Below are positions 1-13,500 of a DNA stretch of 64,000 nucleotides, piece by piece; the first letter of the stretch is position 1, and each line of letters begins with the position of its first letter. A model generated the notes under the pieces. It searched no databases. It saw only the letters and a list, made by a program, of their open reading frames with translations, and was not told the origin of the DNA. A program made the translations under genes and the position numbers. Origin of the DNA: Watersipora subatra (Eukaryota; Bryozoa; Gymnolaemata; Cheilostomatida; Watersiporidae); contig NC_088717.1 of assembly GCF_963576615.1 (NCBI RefSeq), positions 14,990,108-15,054,107 on the forward strand. Direction: 5' to 3'.

Positions 1-103
1 CTTAAAGAGGCCATATTTGGGTTACTATGGTTACTTGGCAGCATTTTTCATGGTCTATTCGATTACCTTATTCTTAAATTCTCAGTCATTTCTGTTTTAC
101 GAC

Positions 104-230
104 GATTGGATATTCAAGATTGCACCCTTGCCTTGATTCGCTAGGCTTATTTTATTCAAATATCATGATTGGATGTTCAAGATTGCACCATTGCCTTGAT
201 TGGCTAGGTTTATTTGAATCAAAATGTTTA
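104..230. repeat. Two-copy direct duplication, period about 63 bp
   Basis: Two adjacent copies both begin with a GATTGGAT segment, at 104 and 167, and share the core TTCAAGATTGCACC. They differ by several substitutions. No coding potential was seen around them, and the stretch lies upstream of the first recognisable phosphatase exon. Confidence 0.7.
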
Positions 231-299
231 CAAATTTCTAAAGAAGCTCTTAGTAAATGAGCATAGATTGGCAATAAATTTGTTTATTCTCATAGCAAG

Positions 300-1250
300 A
301 TATGCATAGGAGTGTTTCATGTATAGGAGTGTCTCATATATAGGAGTGTCTCATATATAGGAGTGTCTTATGTATAGGAGTGTCTCATGTATAGGAGTGT
401 CTCATATATAGGAGTGTCCCATGTATAGGGGGTGTCTCATATATAGGACTGTCTCATGTATAGGAGTGTCTCATGTATAGGAGTGTCTCATATATTATAG
501 GGAGTGTCCCATGTATAGGGGTGTCTCATGTATAGGAGTGTCTCATGTATAGGAGTGTCTCATGTATAGGAGTGTCTCATGTATAGGGGTGTCTCATATA
601 TAGGAGTGTCTCATGTATAGGGATGTCTCATATATAGGAGTGTCTCATGCATAGGGGTGTCCCATGTATAGGAGTGTCTCATATATTATAGGGAGTGTCC
701 CATGTATAGGGGTGTCTCATGTATAGGAGTGTCTCATGTATAGGAGTGTCTCATGTATAGGAGTGTCTCATGTATAGGGGTGTCTCATATATAGGAGTGT
801 CTCATGTATAGGGATGTCTCATATATAGGAGTGTCTCATGTATAGGGGTGTCTCATGTATAGGAGTGTTTTATGTATAGGAGTGTCTCATGTATAGGGGT
901 GTCTCATATATAGGAGTGTCTCATGTATAGGGGTGTCTCATGTATAGGAGTGTTTCATGTATAGGAGTGTCTCATGTATAGGGGTGTCTCATATATAGGA
1001 GTGTCTCATGTATGCGAATATTTCATGTATAGGAATATTTCATGTATAGGAGTGTCTCATGTATGTATAGGAGTGTCTTATGTATAGGAGTGTCTCATGT
1101 ATCGGAGTGTCCCTTGTATAGGGGGGGGGGGGGGGTGTCTCATATATAGGAGTGTCTCATGTATAAGAATATTTCATGTATAGGAATATTTCATGTATAG
1201 GAGTGTCTCATGTATGTATAGGAGTGTCTTATGTATAGGAGTGTTCATAG
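300..1250. repeat. Long minisatellite, about 19 bp unit
   Basis: About 950 bases of imperfect copies built on the core ATAGGAGTGTCTCATGTAT. Variants such as GGGGTGTC, a Tyr/Phe-like TATATAG form and an ATTATAGGG insertion recur as higher-order blocks: the stretch from about 485 to 690 is nearly repeated from about 690 to 890. A run of about 14 G interrupts the array near 1120. It lies in the intron upstream of the exon starting at 1547. I see no gene in it. Confidence 0.95.
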
Positions 1251-1546
1251 CTAGGCTTTCGCTAGATTGTGTAGGTAAACTTGATTTTGCACGCATGGCA
1301 AATACTGTGTCGGTCCTTTTTAAGTTGAGTTAGCATTTAAAAAGTTACTAGGTTAGTAATACTCAACAATTTAAATAAAGAGTTATTAAGTTAACAAATT
1401 TGACAAAAGCACAATATTGTGAAATTCCCTTTACTGTATATTTCAGTGTTAACATCATATAAATTTGAACAAAGCTCAAGCCGGTACAACATATCTGTTA
1501 AGACTGTTTTTATACAATATCTAATGAGCTCTGTTGTTTATCGTAG

Positions 1547-2125
1547 AACCTAAATGGAGAAGAAGAAGAGTTGATCGAAGCTGGAAGGAAAAACATTATT
1601 TTGTAATCTATAAAGAGGAGGACTGTGAGAAAGCAGATGCACCAGACAGCATTAGTCCTGCTGCCAACACGGTTAAGGAAAGCTCTGAGGCTGAGTTGTG
1701 CAAACTGCTTGAGGATACTGACTTAGGCGTCAACAGCGAACAGAAAATTGGTGTAAACGGCGAACAGAAAATTGGCATGAACGACGAACAGGAAGTTGGT
1801 GTGAACGGCGAACAAAATATTGACATGAACGGTGAACAAAAAATTGGCGTGAACGGCGAACCGGAAATTGCAGTAGAAGCAGAAAAGAAACGCATCAATT
1901 GCGGTCTACTAAAAAGTGATGCATCAGATTGCACTGATAGCCCACTTAAAGATAATGACGTTACTTCTGTTGCAAGGGAAACTAATCAAGAGTGTAAACT
2001 GGCAGAAACAAGAGTGAGCACAAGTGAAGAGCAACCTAGCGGTGTTTTAACAGAGCGAATAGTTGTAACAGATAATGGATCCACAAAAGTGAAGGAAAAG
2101 GCCTGTGTATCTTTTGTGTCTCAGG
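1547..2125 (+). CDS. RPTP-like gene: juxtamembrane exon with 8-residue repeats
   Basis: The exon starts after a TATCGTAG acceptor and ends at a GTAAGT donor. It opens with a basic stretch ([14 protein letters not shown]), as expected just inside a membrane segment, and then becomes acidic and Ser/Thr-rich. Its middle has six tandem 8-residue units of the pattern G-V/M-N-G-E-Q-K-I. No domain is recognised. It ends in phase 1, which fits the phase-2 start of the exon at 3757. The start codon is not here; the frame is open through the acceptor. Confidence 0.7.
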
Positions 2126-5100
2126 GTAAGTACACGACTTTGATCTAATGGTGCGAATTGGTGCAGAAGACTTTGCAGATTGTAGAATATGAAAATTTTA
2201 TTTTAGTTTGTAACTGCTACAGCAAGCGCCTTCTGACAATTGCGATATTTGAATGTACTTGAACAATGGTCAATTGGGCAGTACTCAGTTATAGCCAATG
2301 GGAAGGCAGTACTCAGCTATAACCAATAGGATGGCAGTATTCAGCTATAGCCAATGGGATGCCAGTACTCAGCCATAGCCAGTAGGAAGGCAGTACTCAG
2401 CTATAGCCAATAGAATGGCAGTACTCAGTTATAGCCAATAGGATGGCAGTAATCAGCCATAGCCAATAGGATGCCAGTATTCAGCCATAGTCAATAGGAT
2501 GCCAGTATTCAGCCATAGCCAATAGGATGGCAGTATTCAGCTTATGGCATATGTGGACATGTATGCTCTCGTACACCTATTCATGCATATGCACACACTT
2601 GTACACCCATGCATGTATGTGCGCACATTTTTGTACATATATGCGTACATGCTAGGAGACACTTATATGAACATAAATGTACATGCGTGTATGTTCACAG
2701 ATGCAAATAAGCTTGTGCTGTACATCCCCAAGCATGTGGAAATCTACAAGTTTGAATTCTCCACCCATCAATCCAATTACACTCTTCTCAAACTTACATC
2801 AAATGAGTATTTAATGTTAATTTTCAAACTCATTGTTTGTAGTTTCGAAAGATTCTGTGATGAAAGAGGTATTTCAGGTACGTTGTATCTTTTCTTGCCA
2901 CGATTGAATAGTTTATGTGAGTAATAAATCAATGTTTCTGCTCTATTTTACCAAAAGCGTTGCTGTAACTAAAAATTAAATTCAGTTTGTGAAAAACATT
3001 TTCTCACTCATTAAAGATGAGTCTTATTTTTAGTAAAAGTAGCAAGTTTCGAATGCAGCCTATCAGAAAGTATGATTTTTTAGAAAAGATTTAAACAGAG
3101 ATCTAAAACACTCTTTCTCAAATACTATGGGCCACGAATTGTGAGCGAGAGTTGTGCAAATAAAGTTGAAGGTGCAACTTCTAAATGATTAAATATTGAT
3201 ATTAACAAATATAATAAATTTATTGTAGATGTTTGTTGGGGAGAGAGCTGTCTACTTGTACAGTAGTGACGGTGGGTATATACAGTAGTTACGATGGGTA
3301 TATACAGTAGTGACGGTGGGTATATACAGTAGTTACGATGGGTATATACAGTAGTGACGGTGGGTATATACAGCAGTGATGGTGGGTATATACAGTAGTG
3401 ATGGTGGGTATATACAGTAGTGATGGTGGGTATATACAGTAGTAATGGTGGGTATATACAGTAGTGATGGTGGGTATATACAGTAGTGACGGTGGGTATA
3501 TACAGTAGTGACGGTGGGTATATACAGTAGTGACGGTGGGTATATACAGTAGTGACGGTGAGTATATACAGTAGTGATGGTGGGTATATACAGTAGTGAT
3601 GGTGGGTATATACAGCAGTGATGGTTAGTAGAATGCTCAGAATATTTAATGATGAGCAATGATATAAATACATGAAGCCATTGTACAGCATATTAGAGTA
3701 TACAGTACTCTAGGTAGCCTGAAATCTTTATAAGTTTTGGTATATATTGTTTTTAGAAAAAGAACTGGGGTGTGACCTAGTTAGCCATTTTCATCCCGAG
3801 CTCATCATCTCTTTCGAAACCTGCTCAGACTATAAGGTGAGACATTACATAGAGTTATTACATAGAGTTATTCTATATAGTTAATATATTGAGTTATTCT
3901 ATAGAGTTATTACATAGATTTATTATATAGAGTTGTTATATAGAGCTGTTATATAGAGTTATTCTATAGAGTTATTCTATAGAGTTATTATATAGAGTTA
4001 TTATATAGAGTTATTATATAGAGTTATTATATAGAGTTATTATATAGAGTTATTATATAGAGTTATTACATAGAGTTATTATATAGAGTAGTTATATAGA
4101 GTTATTATATAAAGTTATTCTATAGACTTATTATATACTGTAGAGTTGTTATATAGAGTTATTATATAGAGTTATTCTATAGACTTATTATATACCGTAG
4201 AGTTATTCTATAAAGTTATTATATATAGTTAATGCCTAAAGTTATTTTAACCTAAACTTATGTTGGTTTGGGTTAAAATAACTTTGAGTTAGGTTTGGGT
4301 TAGGCTATCAACCTAATGGTAGCAAAATACTTACCTGCTCAATACTTTACCCTATAAGACTTCACCTATCGTCATTCTAACTTATACTGTTCCTCAGACT
4401 ATATAATGAGCTGATTTACTTAAGTATTTAGTGGGTGAGTCTGGCCCTTACCTTCTTAACTAGTAAAAATTAGTGAATTCATTTGTAAGACGAGTGATGT
4501 AAATAAAAGACGCAATTTTCAAGTCAAATGTCTCTTAAATGGAACTCTGATGACAAACCTGTTTAACAGGGCCTTTTTGAGTTTTGATTCAGTTGGCCTC
4601 TGACCTATTGGTAATACAATTGGTTTTATCATGTTTTGTAGCTTCTGAAGTTTCCTCCTCCCCCTGACCTCTACAGCACACTGTCTGATAGTTATTCAGT
4701 TAAGGACAATGTAGTCGAGCGTATCTGTCTCATGGAGTCTGCCAACGTCACCATACAAGTAAATCTGTTCTGCTGATTGCTATGAGTCATTGTTACATAA
4801 CTTGTTCCTAACAAAAAGATAGGACAACTTCTTGCTATAAATTGCATTAGGTCTGCATACAACAGCCAAGAGAGGGCAACTTCCTAATAAAAATTAAAGC
4901 AATAAGCTTTAATGTAAGCATTATAACTAAAGTAGGGCAACTTCTTATCTAAATTCCTTTTGATGTCTGTATAACAAAATTAGTGATATGACAGTAGGCC
5001 TATTAATGCTCAACTCAGAAAATATTCTTGTGAATTAATTGTTTTGAAAAATTAGTTGCTTTATTTTTAATTAAGCACTTAAATAGAAATTAATTAAAAA

Positions 5101-8100
5101 TTAACACTGCTTAATTAAATTACAATTATTTAACTTGAATTAATTAAGCCTTACAAATCTTTCTGTTCAGTTGTTAACCAGTTATGTCTGCATATTACAG
5201 TTGCAGATTAATTTATAGTAAGTATTTGCTTATGTTAATCTTATTGATGACAGCATGAGGTCAAAGGAAGTAGTGTGTGTATGGAGAGGTGCACCGTACC
5301 ACAGTGGGGCCCTTATAAAGACATTGACTATGCAAGCCTACAAATACTGCATGATAAACTTACTACTCTCTCTGAAAAGAAACCAAATGAAAAGCTTAAA
5401 ATAATTATACACTCTAGGTCAGTATTAACTTGTTACTATAGAATTTTCTAGGCCAGTATTAATTTTGAATTATGGAACTTTCTAGGTCAGTATTAATTCT
5501 GAACTATGGAACTTTCTAGGTCAGTATTAACTTTGAGCTTGAAAACCTTCTAGGTCTGTATTAACTTGTTACTATAGAATTTTCTAGGTCAGTATTAACT
5601 TTGAGCTATAAAACCTTTTAGGTCAGTATTAATTCTGAACTATGAAACTTTTTTGATTAGTATTAACTTTTAACTATGAAACTTTCTAGGTCAGTATTAA
5701 TTTTGAGCTATGAAACTTTCTAGGTCAGTATTAAATCTGAACTATGGAACTTTCTAAGTCAGTATTAACTTTGAACTATGGAAATTTCCTGGACTGTATT
5801 AACTTTTACTATGAAACCTTTCAGATTTCCATATGGTTGTCTTGATTTGTTACAGTGAATCTATATATGTATCCACTATCATCATGCTAGAGTGCTTAGA
5901 ATCTATGGACGACATCACAATGCCTGCAGAAATCGTAAAAAGGCTAAAACAGATGAACTCTCTGGAGATCAATGATGTAAGGTCTATTTACACTTCTAAA
6001 ACGTTTCACTTTAATAGAGCGATGTAGGATCCTTTGATCCTTCTATGCGTTTAGTATCACTCAGTCTAGTGATATAAAAAGACTATATAAATACCCGACG
6101 TTGCTCGGATAATAAAAGTATTTGCACAAAAAACTTATTTTTATTTAATATACACAAAATTTACTAATTTAACTTTTAAACTTCATACCATAAAAAAATT
6201 ATTTTTGTGCAGTTTGAATGAACTAAGAGAAAAAAATAAACAATGAGTACATGTAAGTGTGTGTATTAAAAGGTTACTGTTGCAGCAGAAGCTCGTTATA
6301 TTCAAGATTTTGATGGATGATACCGGTTCCTCTTGATACTGGTACAAACGTAAAAATGAGATCAGACTTTCTTTGTCTGATACTTTGCCTGGCCGATTGG
6401 AGAGAGAATGTAGAGGCAATTTCTACTCTAGATAATACAATCGGCCACATGAAATGCATTTAGCTTTTACAGATTTACTGCAACCGAAAAGATGAGTGTA
6501 ACGACACATTTGCAATTAAAATGGCACATTTGAAAATTTCAAGTTAAAAAATAGGTAATGGTAAAAAAATTAGCTTTTAAAATTAATTAAAAAAATAACA
6601 AACGCAAAGGGTAATATTAATTAATAATAAAAAGTGCGCATTTTGCATGTGCACTTTTTATTATTAATATAGTGTGTGCAATCGTGAAAAGTATATACAG
6701 TATATGGTAAGAGCGATAGGAATGATAAGAACAGCGTAGCTCAGTGGTAAAGCGCGCTTGTAAGGAAACTTGTTATTTGAATGTCGTGAGTTCAAATCCA
6801 CTATGATGGTGATTTTTGTTGCTAAACTTTATCGTTATAACTGGACAGATGAATGACAGACAAACAAACGTTGAGATTTATATATACAGATATATAGATT
6901 TTATGCTTGCACTTTTACACAGTCTAGTTGAGTGATGTAAGAGCATTCATACACCGAAGTATTTGGTAAATCTTTCAGGGACTAAAATGTAGATAAGTTG
7001 TAATTGCAGTTGTAGTTGCATTTGTAGATAAGTGGTAACTTTAACTCTGTCACAAACTAAGACTATTGATTACTCAAACATGCGAGTGAGACAAATGAGT
7101 TATATGGTACAAAAGATGTTTGATTTCAGCGGGACCGCAAGTGGGTGCTGCATTCACTGGCACTCTGTAGCAAGCTACAGTTACAAAATATCACCCTCGA
7201 TACGCTTATGGAAAGACACCCTCTCGAATCCATATCCATCGAGTTTTGTGAGTCGGTGTTGCAAACACTGAAGGAGCTTGTACCAGATATGAATATGTCA
7301 CAATGCGTTGCAGCCGTGCAAGATTGCAACCGCTTCCAAAACAGGAAGTGCACAATTCTCCCATGTAAGTTGTGATCTGATATTTATACAAACTTAGTAG
7401 AACAATTAACATGTAGTTTGCCGTTTAAATTTCTCTTCTAATATCATATCATCAGTATTATCAACTGAAGCTTTTCAGAATGTTCCTAAAAACAGCTGAT
7501 TGACAGCTTCCATTCGGACAGACATTCTATAATCAATATTCCCATTACTCAATTAATAAAATAAAGTGCTAGCATAAACTGGATGTACCTAAACTGTAAT
7601 TATATATATAAATCTCAATGTTTGTCATCATCTGTCATTGTCGTCTGGTCTCTGTCCAGCTACAGCGCTTAAGATTTAGCAATGAAGCATTCATATCGAT
7701 CATCGTATCGAAGATTTGATCACAGAGCCTCCCGCTCATAAGGTGACAAGCTCAACCATTAAGCTACATGGGACACAACGGATAAATTAGCGATATGAGT
7801 CATTATGTGGGTTAAAATAGACATAGCGACTCTGCGTTATGCGTAACGTCACTAAAGCTTGCACTCTTAGATTAGTATTACTAAGTTTAGCAAACAGATA
7901 CTAGCTTACTCAAATTAGCCAATGGCAACTATATTACCTGCCACTGTTTTTTAGTACCCGTCAGGCAACGTCAGGCCTTCGGCTAGTATATAAATATATA
8001 TATATATAATCAATAAAACAGACTATAACTTCAGATAAAACACTTTTAACTTGCTCTGATTTTATCATTGAGCACTCTGCTCGGATCTTACGCTTTTACT

Positions 8101-10457
8101 CATATAAAAAAAAATTGTTTCCTCACCCCGATTAACTCGTATGGGTGGTACTTTCTGCTCTAACTCGGGTCTCCTACCAGAGACCTGGGAGTTTGAGCAC
8201 TCGCCTCAAGATCTTAGCTGTTCCCAATAGTGCACTTTTTTGCAACTCACCTGAGTTGATTGCTGTGGGTATCTGGGCAAGCCAAATTTTATGCGCCGGT
8301 GTTATTGTGCCCAGTGCCCAATGACTACTGGAATTACAGTTGTTCTTACATCCCAGCATTTTTCAATCTCTTCTCCAAGAGGGAGATATTTCTCTACCTT
8401 CTCTTTTTCTTTGCTGGCTATATTGCAGTCATTGGGTACTGCTATATCTATTATAGCAGCTCTCTTGTTCTCCTTGTCCACCACCACTATATCTGGTTGG
8501 TTTGCTAGGACATGCTTGTCAGTCCGGATGTAGAAGCCCCAGAGAATCTTAGCGTGGTCATTTTCATTGACCTTACCAGGAGCTTCCCACCAGTGTTGTG
8601 GTTTATTAAGGCCATATTCATCACATAGACTTCTATACACAACACCTGCGACATGATTATGCCGCTCAGTGTATGCGTTTCCTGCTAGCTGCTTGCATCC
8701 ACTGATGATGTGTTGGATGGTCTCCGGGGCATCTTTGCACAGTTTGCATCTAGGATCATCTCTAGTGTGATAGATTTTTGTTTGGAGTTGCTTTGTTGGG
8801 AGCACTTGCTCTTGGGCTGCCATGTGTAGCAACTCTGTATTGGCCGTTAGGTTTCTTTTGTTTAGCTACATATATGTCTGGTGAAGATCGCCAACCTTAG
8901 ATACTTGTTGGTGGTAAGCACCATGAAGAGGTTTCATGTGCCAGTGAATTTTCTCATCATCAGGGTGAAGCTCCATTGCCAGAGCAGCCGATTGAAATTC
9001 AGCTAGCAACTTATCTGAAGTGGCCATGGAGGCTGCATAGGCTTTGATGCTTTGTTTTTCCTCTTTCACTCTCTGCTGTACACTTTTGGCTCTCCTACCG
9101 CCATCTTCCCTATCGAGATACAATCTAGTAGTATCAGATTTTGGGTGGAGTGCTCTATGCATGGTCAGCAGTTTACGAGTTGCTAGATCTGTTTCCTTGA
9201 TGGCTTCCTCAGTCCATTTTATTATGCCTGCTGGATATCTTATTACTGGCAATACGTAAGTATTTATTGCCATGACTTGATTCCTGGCATTAAGCTGGCT
9301 CCGTAAAACCTGCCAAAGGCGTTTCTTGTATTCGGTAATGGCTTTGTGACGTACCACGGCTTCGTGGTTGATGTTGCTTTGCATAATCCCCAAGTACTTG
9401 TACCCTTTTTTTATATCTTTGATGGTACCATTTGGCATTTTTAGGCCATCTGTGAGCATAGAATGGTCTTTCTTAAGAATTAACCTTCCACAATTCTCAG
9501 TACCGAAGACCATTCCGATGTCCTTACTGTATACCTGAGTAAGGTGTATTAGCGAATCAATCTCCCTTTCTTTGTTAGCGTACAGCTTGATGTCATCCAT
9601 GTAGAAGAAGTGGTTTATCTTGGTGCCACTCTTAAACTGGTACCCATATTGAGTCTTCTCCAGCATATTGCTTAGAGGGTTTAGGCATATGCAGAAGTGC
9701 AGCGGTGATAAGGAGCCCCTTTGATAGATGCCTCGCTTAATTTTTACACTCGCCAGCTTTTTGTCATTAGCTTTCAGTTCCGTCTTCCATTTGGTCATTG
9801 ACATCTTGATGAACGCCGCGAGAGCAGGGTGAACATTGTACGTACTGAGGCACTCAAGTATCCAACTATGGGGAATTGAGTCATAGGCCTTTTTGTAGTC
9901 GATCCAAGCCATGGCAAAATTGGTATGCCTTCTCTTGCTGTCTTGAGAGACCATTCGATCCACCAGTAACTGATGTTTGGCTCTTCGGGTGTTGCGCCAA
10001 TTCTTTTCTGAACACTGGTCATATAGTGACTCATGTGCTCTTCCAGTTTGTCTGCAACTATTCCTGAGAGCAGTTTCCAGGTGATGGGCAAGCACGTTAT
10101 TGGTCGATAGTTCTTGGGAATCGGCCCCTGCTTTGGATCTTTTAGCAGAAGTACAGTTCGTCCTTTGGTCAGCCATTCCGGATGGTCGCCTTCTTCTATT
10201 AGGCATTCGATCTGCTTAGCCATTTTAGTGGGAAGTGATGTCAATTTCTTCAACCAGAAGGCTTGAATCATGTCATGGCCAGGTGCTGCCCACTTTTTCA
10301 TATGCTGCACTCTGCACTTGACGTCCACTTCGCTGATGGTGAGTCCTTGCTGAGCCACAATTTGTTGGTGGCTCTCTTTAAGCCTCTTCAGCCAAGTTGC
10401 AGTGGTGTTATGAGTAGTCTCTTTCTCCCAGATGTATATATATATACATGTATATAC

Positions 10458-10523
<66 letters not shown>

Positions 10524-13500
10524 ATATCTATATATATGTATATATGTATATATCTATATATATGTATATAAATACTAGTCGAATGCCCAGCATTGCATGG
10601 GTCTTAAAAACAGCTTATAAACAGTGGCAGGTAATGTAGTTGCTTGCCACTTGCCATTAGCCTGGCACATTGTCAGAAACTAATTTGAGCGTGCTACTAT
10701 CCGTATTACTAGACTTACTAATGAGAGCCGTGAGAGCATGCTTTGATGAAATTGCGTGACACAGAGTGCTATGCATATTTTAACCAAGATAATGGCTCAT
10801 ATTGTCTAATGAATCCATTGCATCTGGTGTAGCTTAATTGGTTACCTAGTCTATCGCCTGGTGAACGGTAGGTTTCGGGATCAAATCCCCCACGATGCTT
10901 ATCTTTCATTTCGAAATTTTAATAGCTATAGCTGAAAAGACCGAGCAACAGACTTTGAGATATGCATATATTTATGTTGTTAGTGGACTCAGAGAAGCCC
11001 TACCTGGGAGGTCCAACAGTGTCTCCAGCTGAGTGTGACTATTTAAACGCCTCCTTCATCAAGGTACTCTCTATCATGTGCACGCAGCTTACCAATAGTT
11101 TTGTTGGTGGGCTGAAATTATTTAGATCAAATCAATAGTTTATCAACATTAAACAGTTTTGACTTAAAATCAACTGTCTACTTGGGTTCTTATATGTCAC
11201 TTTTTCAAAAACTGGCGAATTGGCTATCAAAAAGGAACAATCATTTTCTAAAACAACACCCCTCCCTTTTCTGCTGTATTGATTAAGCTATCAGAGTCAT
11301 AAATTATATAATAATCATGTAATTAGAGTGTACTATACTTTTTTATGTAGCAATACACTAAATTTGGAATAATTTATGGTAGAGATGTCTTGATTCAATT
11401 AATCAAATGAGATGTTTTGATGAATTCCAAATACACCAGCTAATGCAAGTAGAGATCCAATATGACCTTGTTCAGATACTTGGGTTGCGTGGTCGAGTGT
11501 TTATTTTACAACAGAAAGTAGCATTAAAGCATTTAGGTAATCATTTGTTTATATTTAAAATATGTACACTTAAATAATTAAAAGTAATTTTACATAGTGC
11601 TAGAAAGGAAAGTATTATTCTGCATTTCTAACCAATTATTGATTGTAATTAATATAAATCGAAAATTCGACTAGAACAAAAAGATTTTGATTTCATCAGA
11701 TATAATATAACAAAGTCAGACTTTATTAGATATTTGTACTTGGGTGATAAAAATTTCATTATTATATTTTATTACCTATATTTTATTTATATATATTCAA
11801 ATAGTTATAAATTGAAATATTTATACACTTATAAATTAAAATATGATTTAATATAATGTGATATTATAATTTCATATGCTAATATTTATATATCTAAAAT
11901 TTTAAAATTTATGTATCTATAAGTATAGTTTGATATAATACTGTTATTTAATATAATGTACTAATATTTGGAACTTTGAATGTTTATATTTATTTTTTAT
12001 ACATGTTTATGATTTATTTATTTTTATACATATTTATAATATTTAATATAATCTGATATTATAATTTTTTTAATATAATAATATTTATACCTAAAAATTT
12101 TAAAATTTATACATTTATAAGAATAGTTTGATATAATATTATAATTTAATATAATGTAATAATATTTGGAAATTTGATTATTTATGTTTATATATATTTA
12201 CTTATACTTATTGTATTCTTTTATTTTTTAATTTTTATATACATGTACATGATCAGTAGTAGACTTGTTTATACTATCTGAAGCTTTGGGCATGCACGTA
12301 TTTAACAAAACATTTATTGATAATTAGTTTCCTTATTATTGACCAGTCCAGCAGTTTCTCTGTGCCACCCTGATAGTTTAAGAGCATCTTTGTAAGCTGC
12401 CTGTCATGGATAGCATAACACAGAATGTACTTGATATCTACAGGGTTACCACAGCGGGTATGAGTATATCGTCACTGAATGGCCACAGTTCCGGACTATA
12501 CCCTCTTTCTGGAGACTTGTATACCTCTATGAAATACCGACAATTATAATAGTGGCACCTTCCGGGCCTCTAAAGGTAAGTGTGTTACAGATCTAAAAGT
12601 GATACATCCGGTATGACTGCATCATGTTGTAGTTTACTGCAGCAGTTGCACACAGAGATTGTTGTAGGCATCATTCGGTTAATGTTCTGTTTGTTAGGAT
12701 TTTGTACACCTGCCTGTAACAAATGTTCTGTTTGTTAGTATTTTCTACACCTGCCCATAACAAACCATGCATATTAAGTATTTCAAATAAACCTGAATGA
12801 TTAGATATTGTGATAGTTACAGTATTGTACAATGTAGAACCATCCATCAAAACTTCATGCTCCTGATTTAGAGTTATCCTCTCAGACATGACAAAGTTTC
12901 CATGCTCAGTGTTGATGAAACTTTTCTGTTTATTAATTGATAGTCAGAAGATGATATTTTGACAAAAAGGGATGTTTACATAACCAGAAAAAAGTAAATA
13001 CTATTTGATAACTATATAGACTATTTCTTTATATCGTATATACAACTATATATAATATATATAATAATGATATAACGATAACGATATACAATAATGATAT
13101 AAACCATCTCTTTATATCGTTTTAGCAAAAGAGATATCCTGTGTTTTGGCCACAGCGAGGACGTGAAAAAAAATATGCAAGTTTTGGGCGGTACACAGTT
13201 AAGGCCATTGCTGATCACCTCACACAAAGTGAAGTATTCCACACAACGCACTTTAAAGTAACAGAACAAAATGTGAGTATGGTCTTTTTAGTCAGACCTG
13301 TTCTGCGTATTTTAAAGGTTTGGTCAATACCTATCCTTCAACATCTCTGATAGGTCGGCTTTAGCATAAGTCATACCTGCAAGATCCACTACATACCAAA
13401 ATGGCCGGCCTTAACAAAGTCATCCGATGATCCATTTATTACGGGAATATTTAAACTGCTCTTTGATGAATGGCAGCAGCATAGGAGACATGGTAAGTTG

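Noticed and set aside
2842-2876. Possible micro-exon of the phosphatase gene
   Set aside because: It has AG and GT flanks and its start phase fits exon 1547-2125, but it ends in phase 0, which does not fit the exon at 3757. Direct joining of 2125 to 3757 is in phase.
2544-2924. 126-codon hydrophobic open frame
   Set aside because: The first half is translated GTACATGT-type repeat and the rest crosses intron sequence; no family resemblance.
6733-6810. Functional tRNA gene
   Set aside because: A and B boxes are present but I could not pair complete stems, and the downstream tail is a dispersed repeat; SINE head is the better reading.
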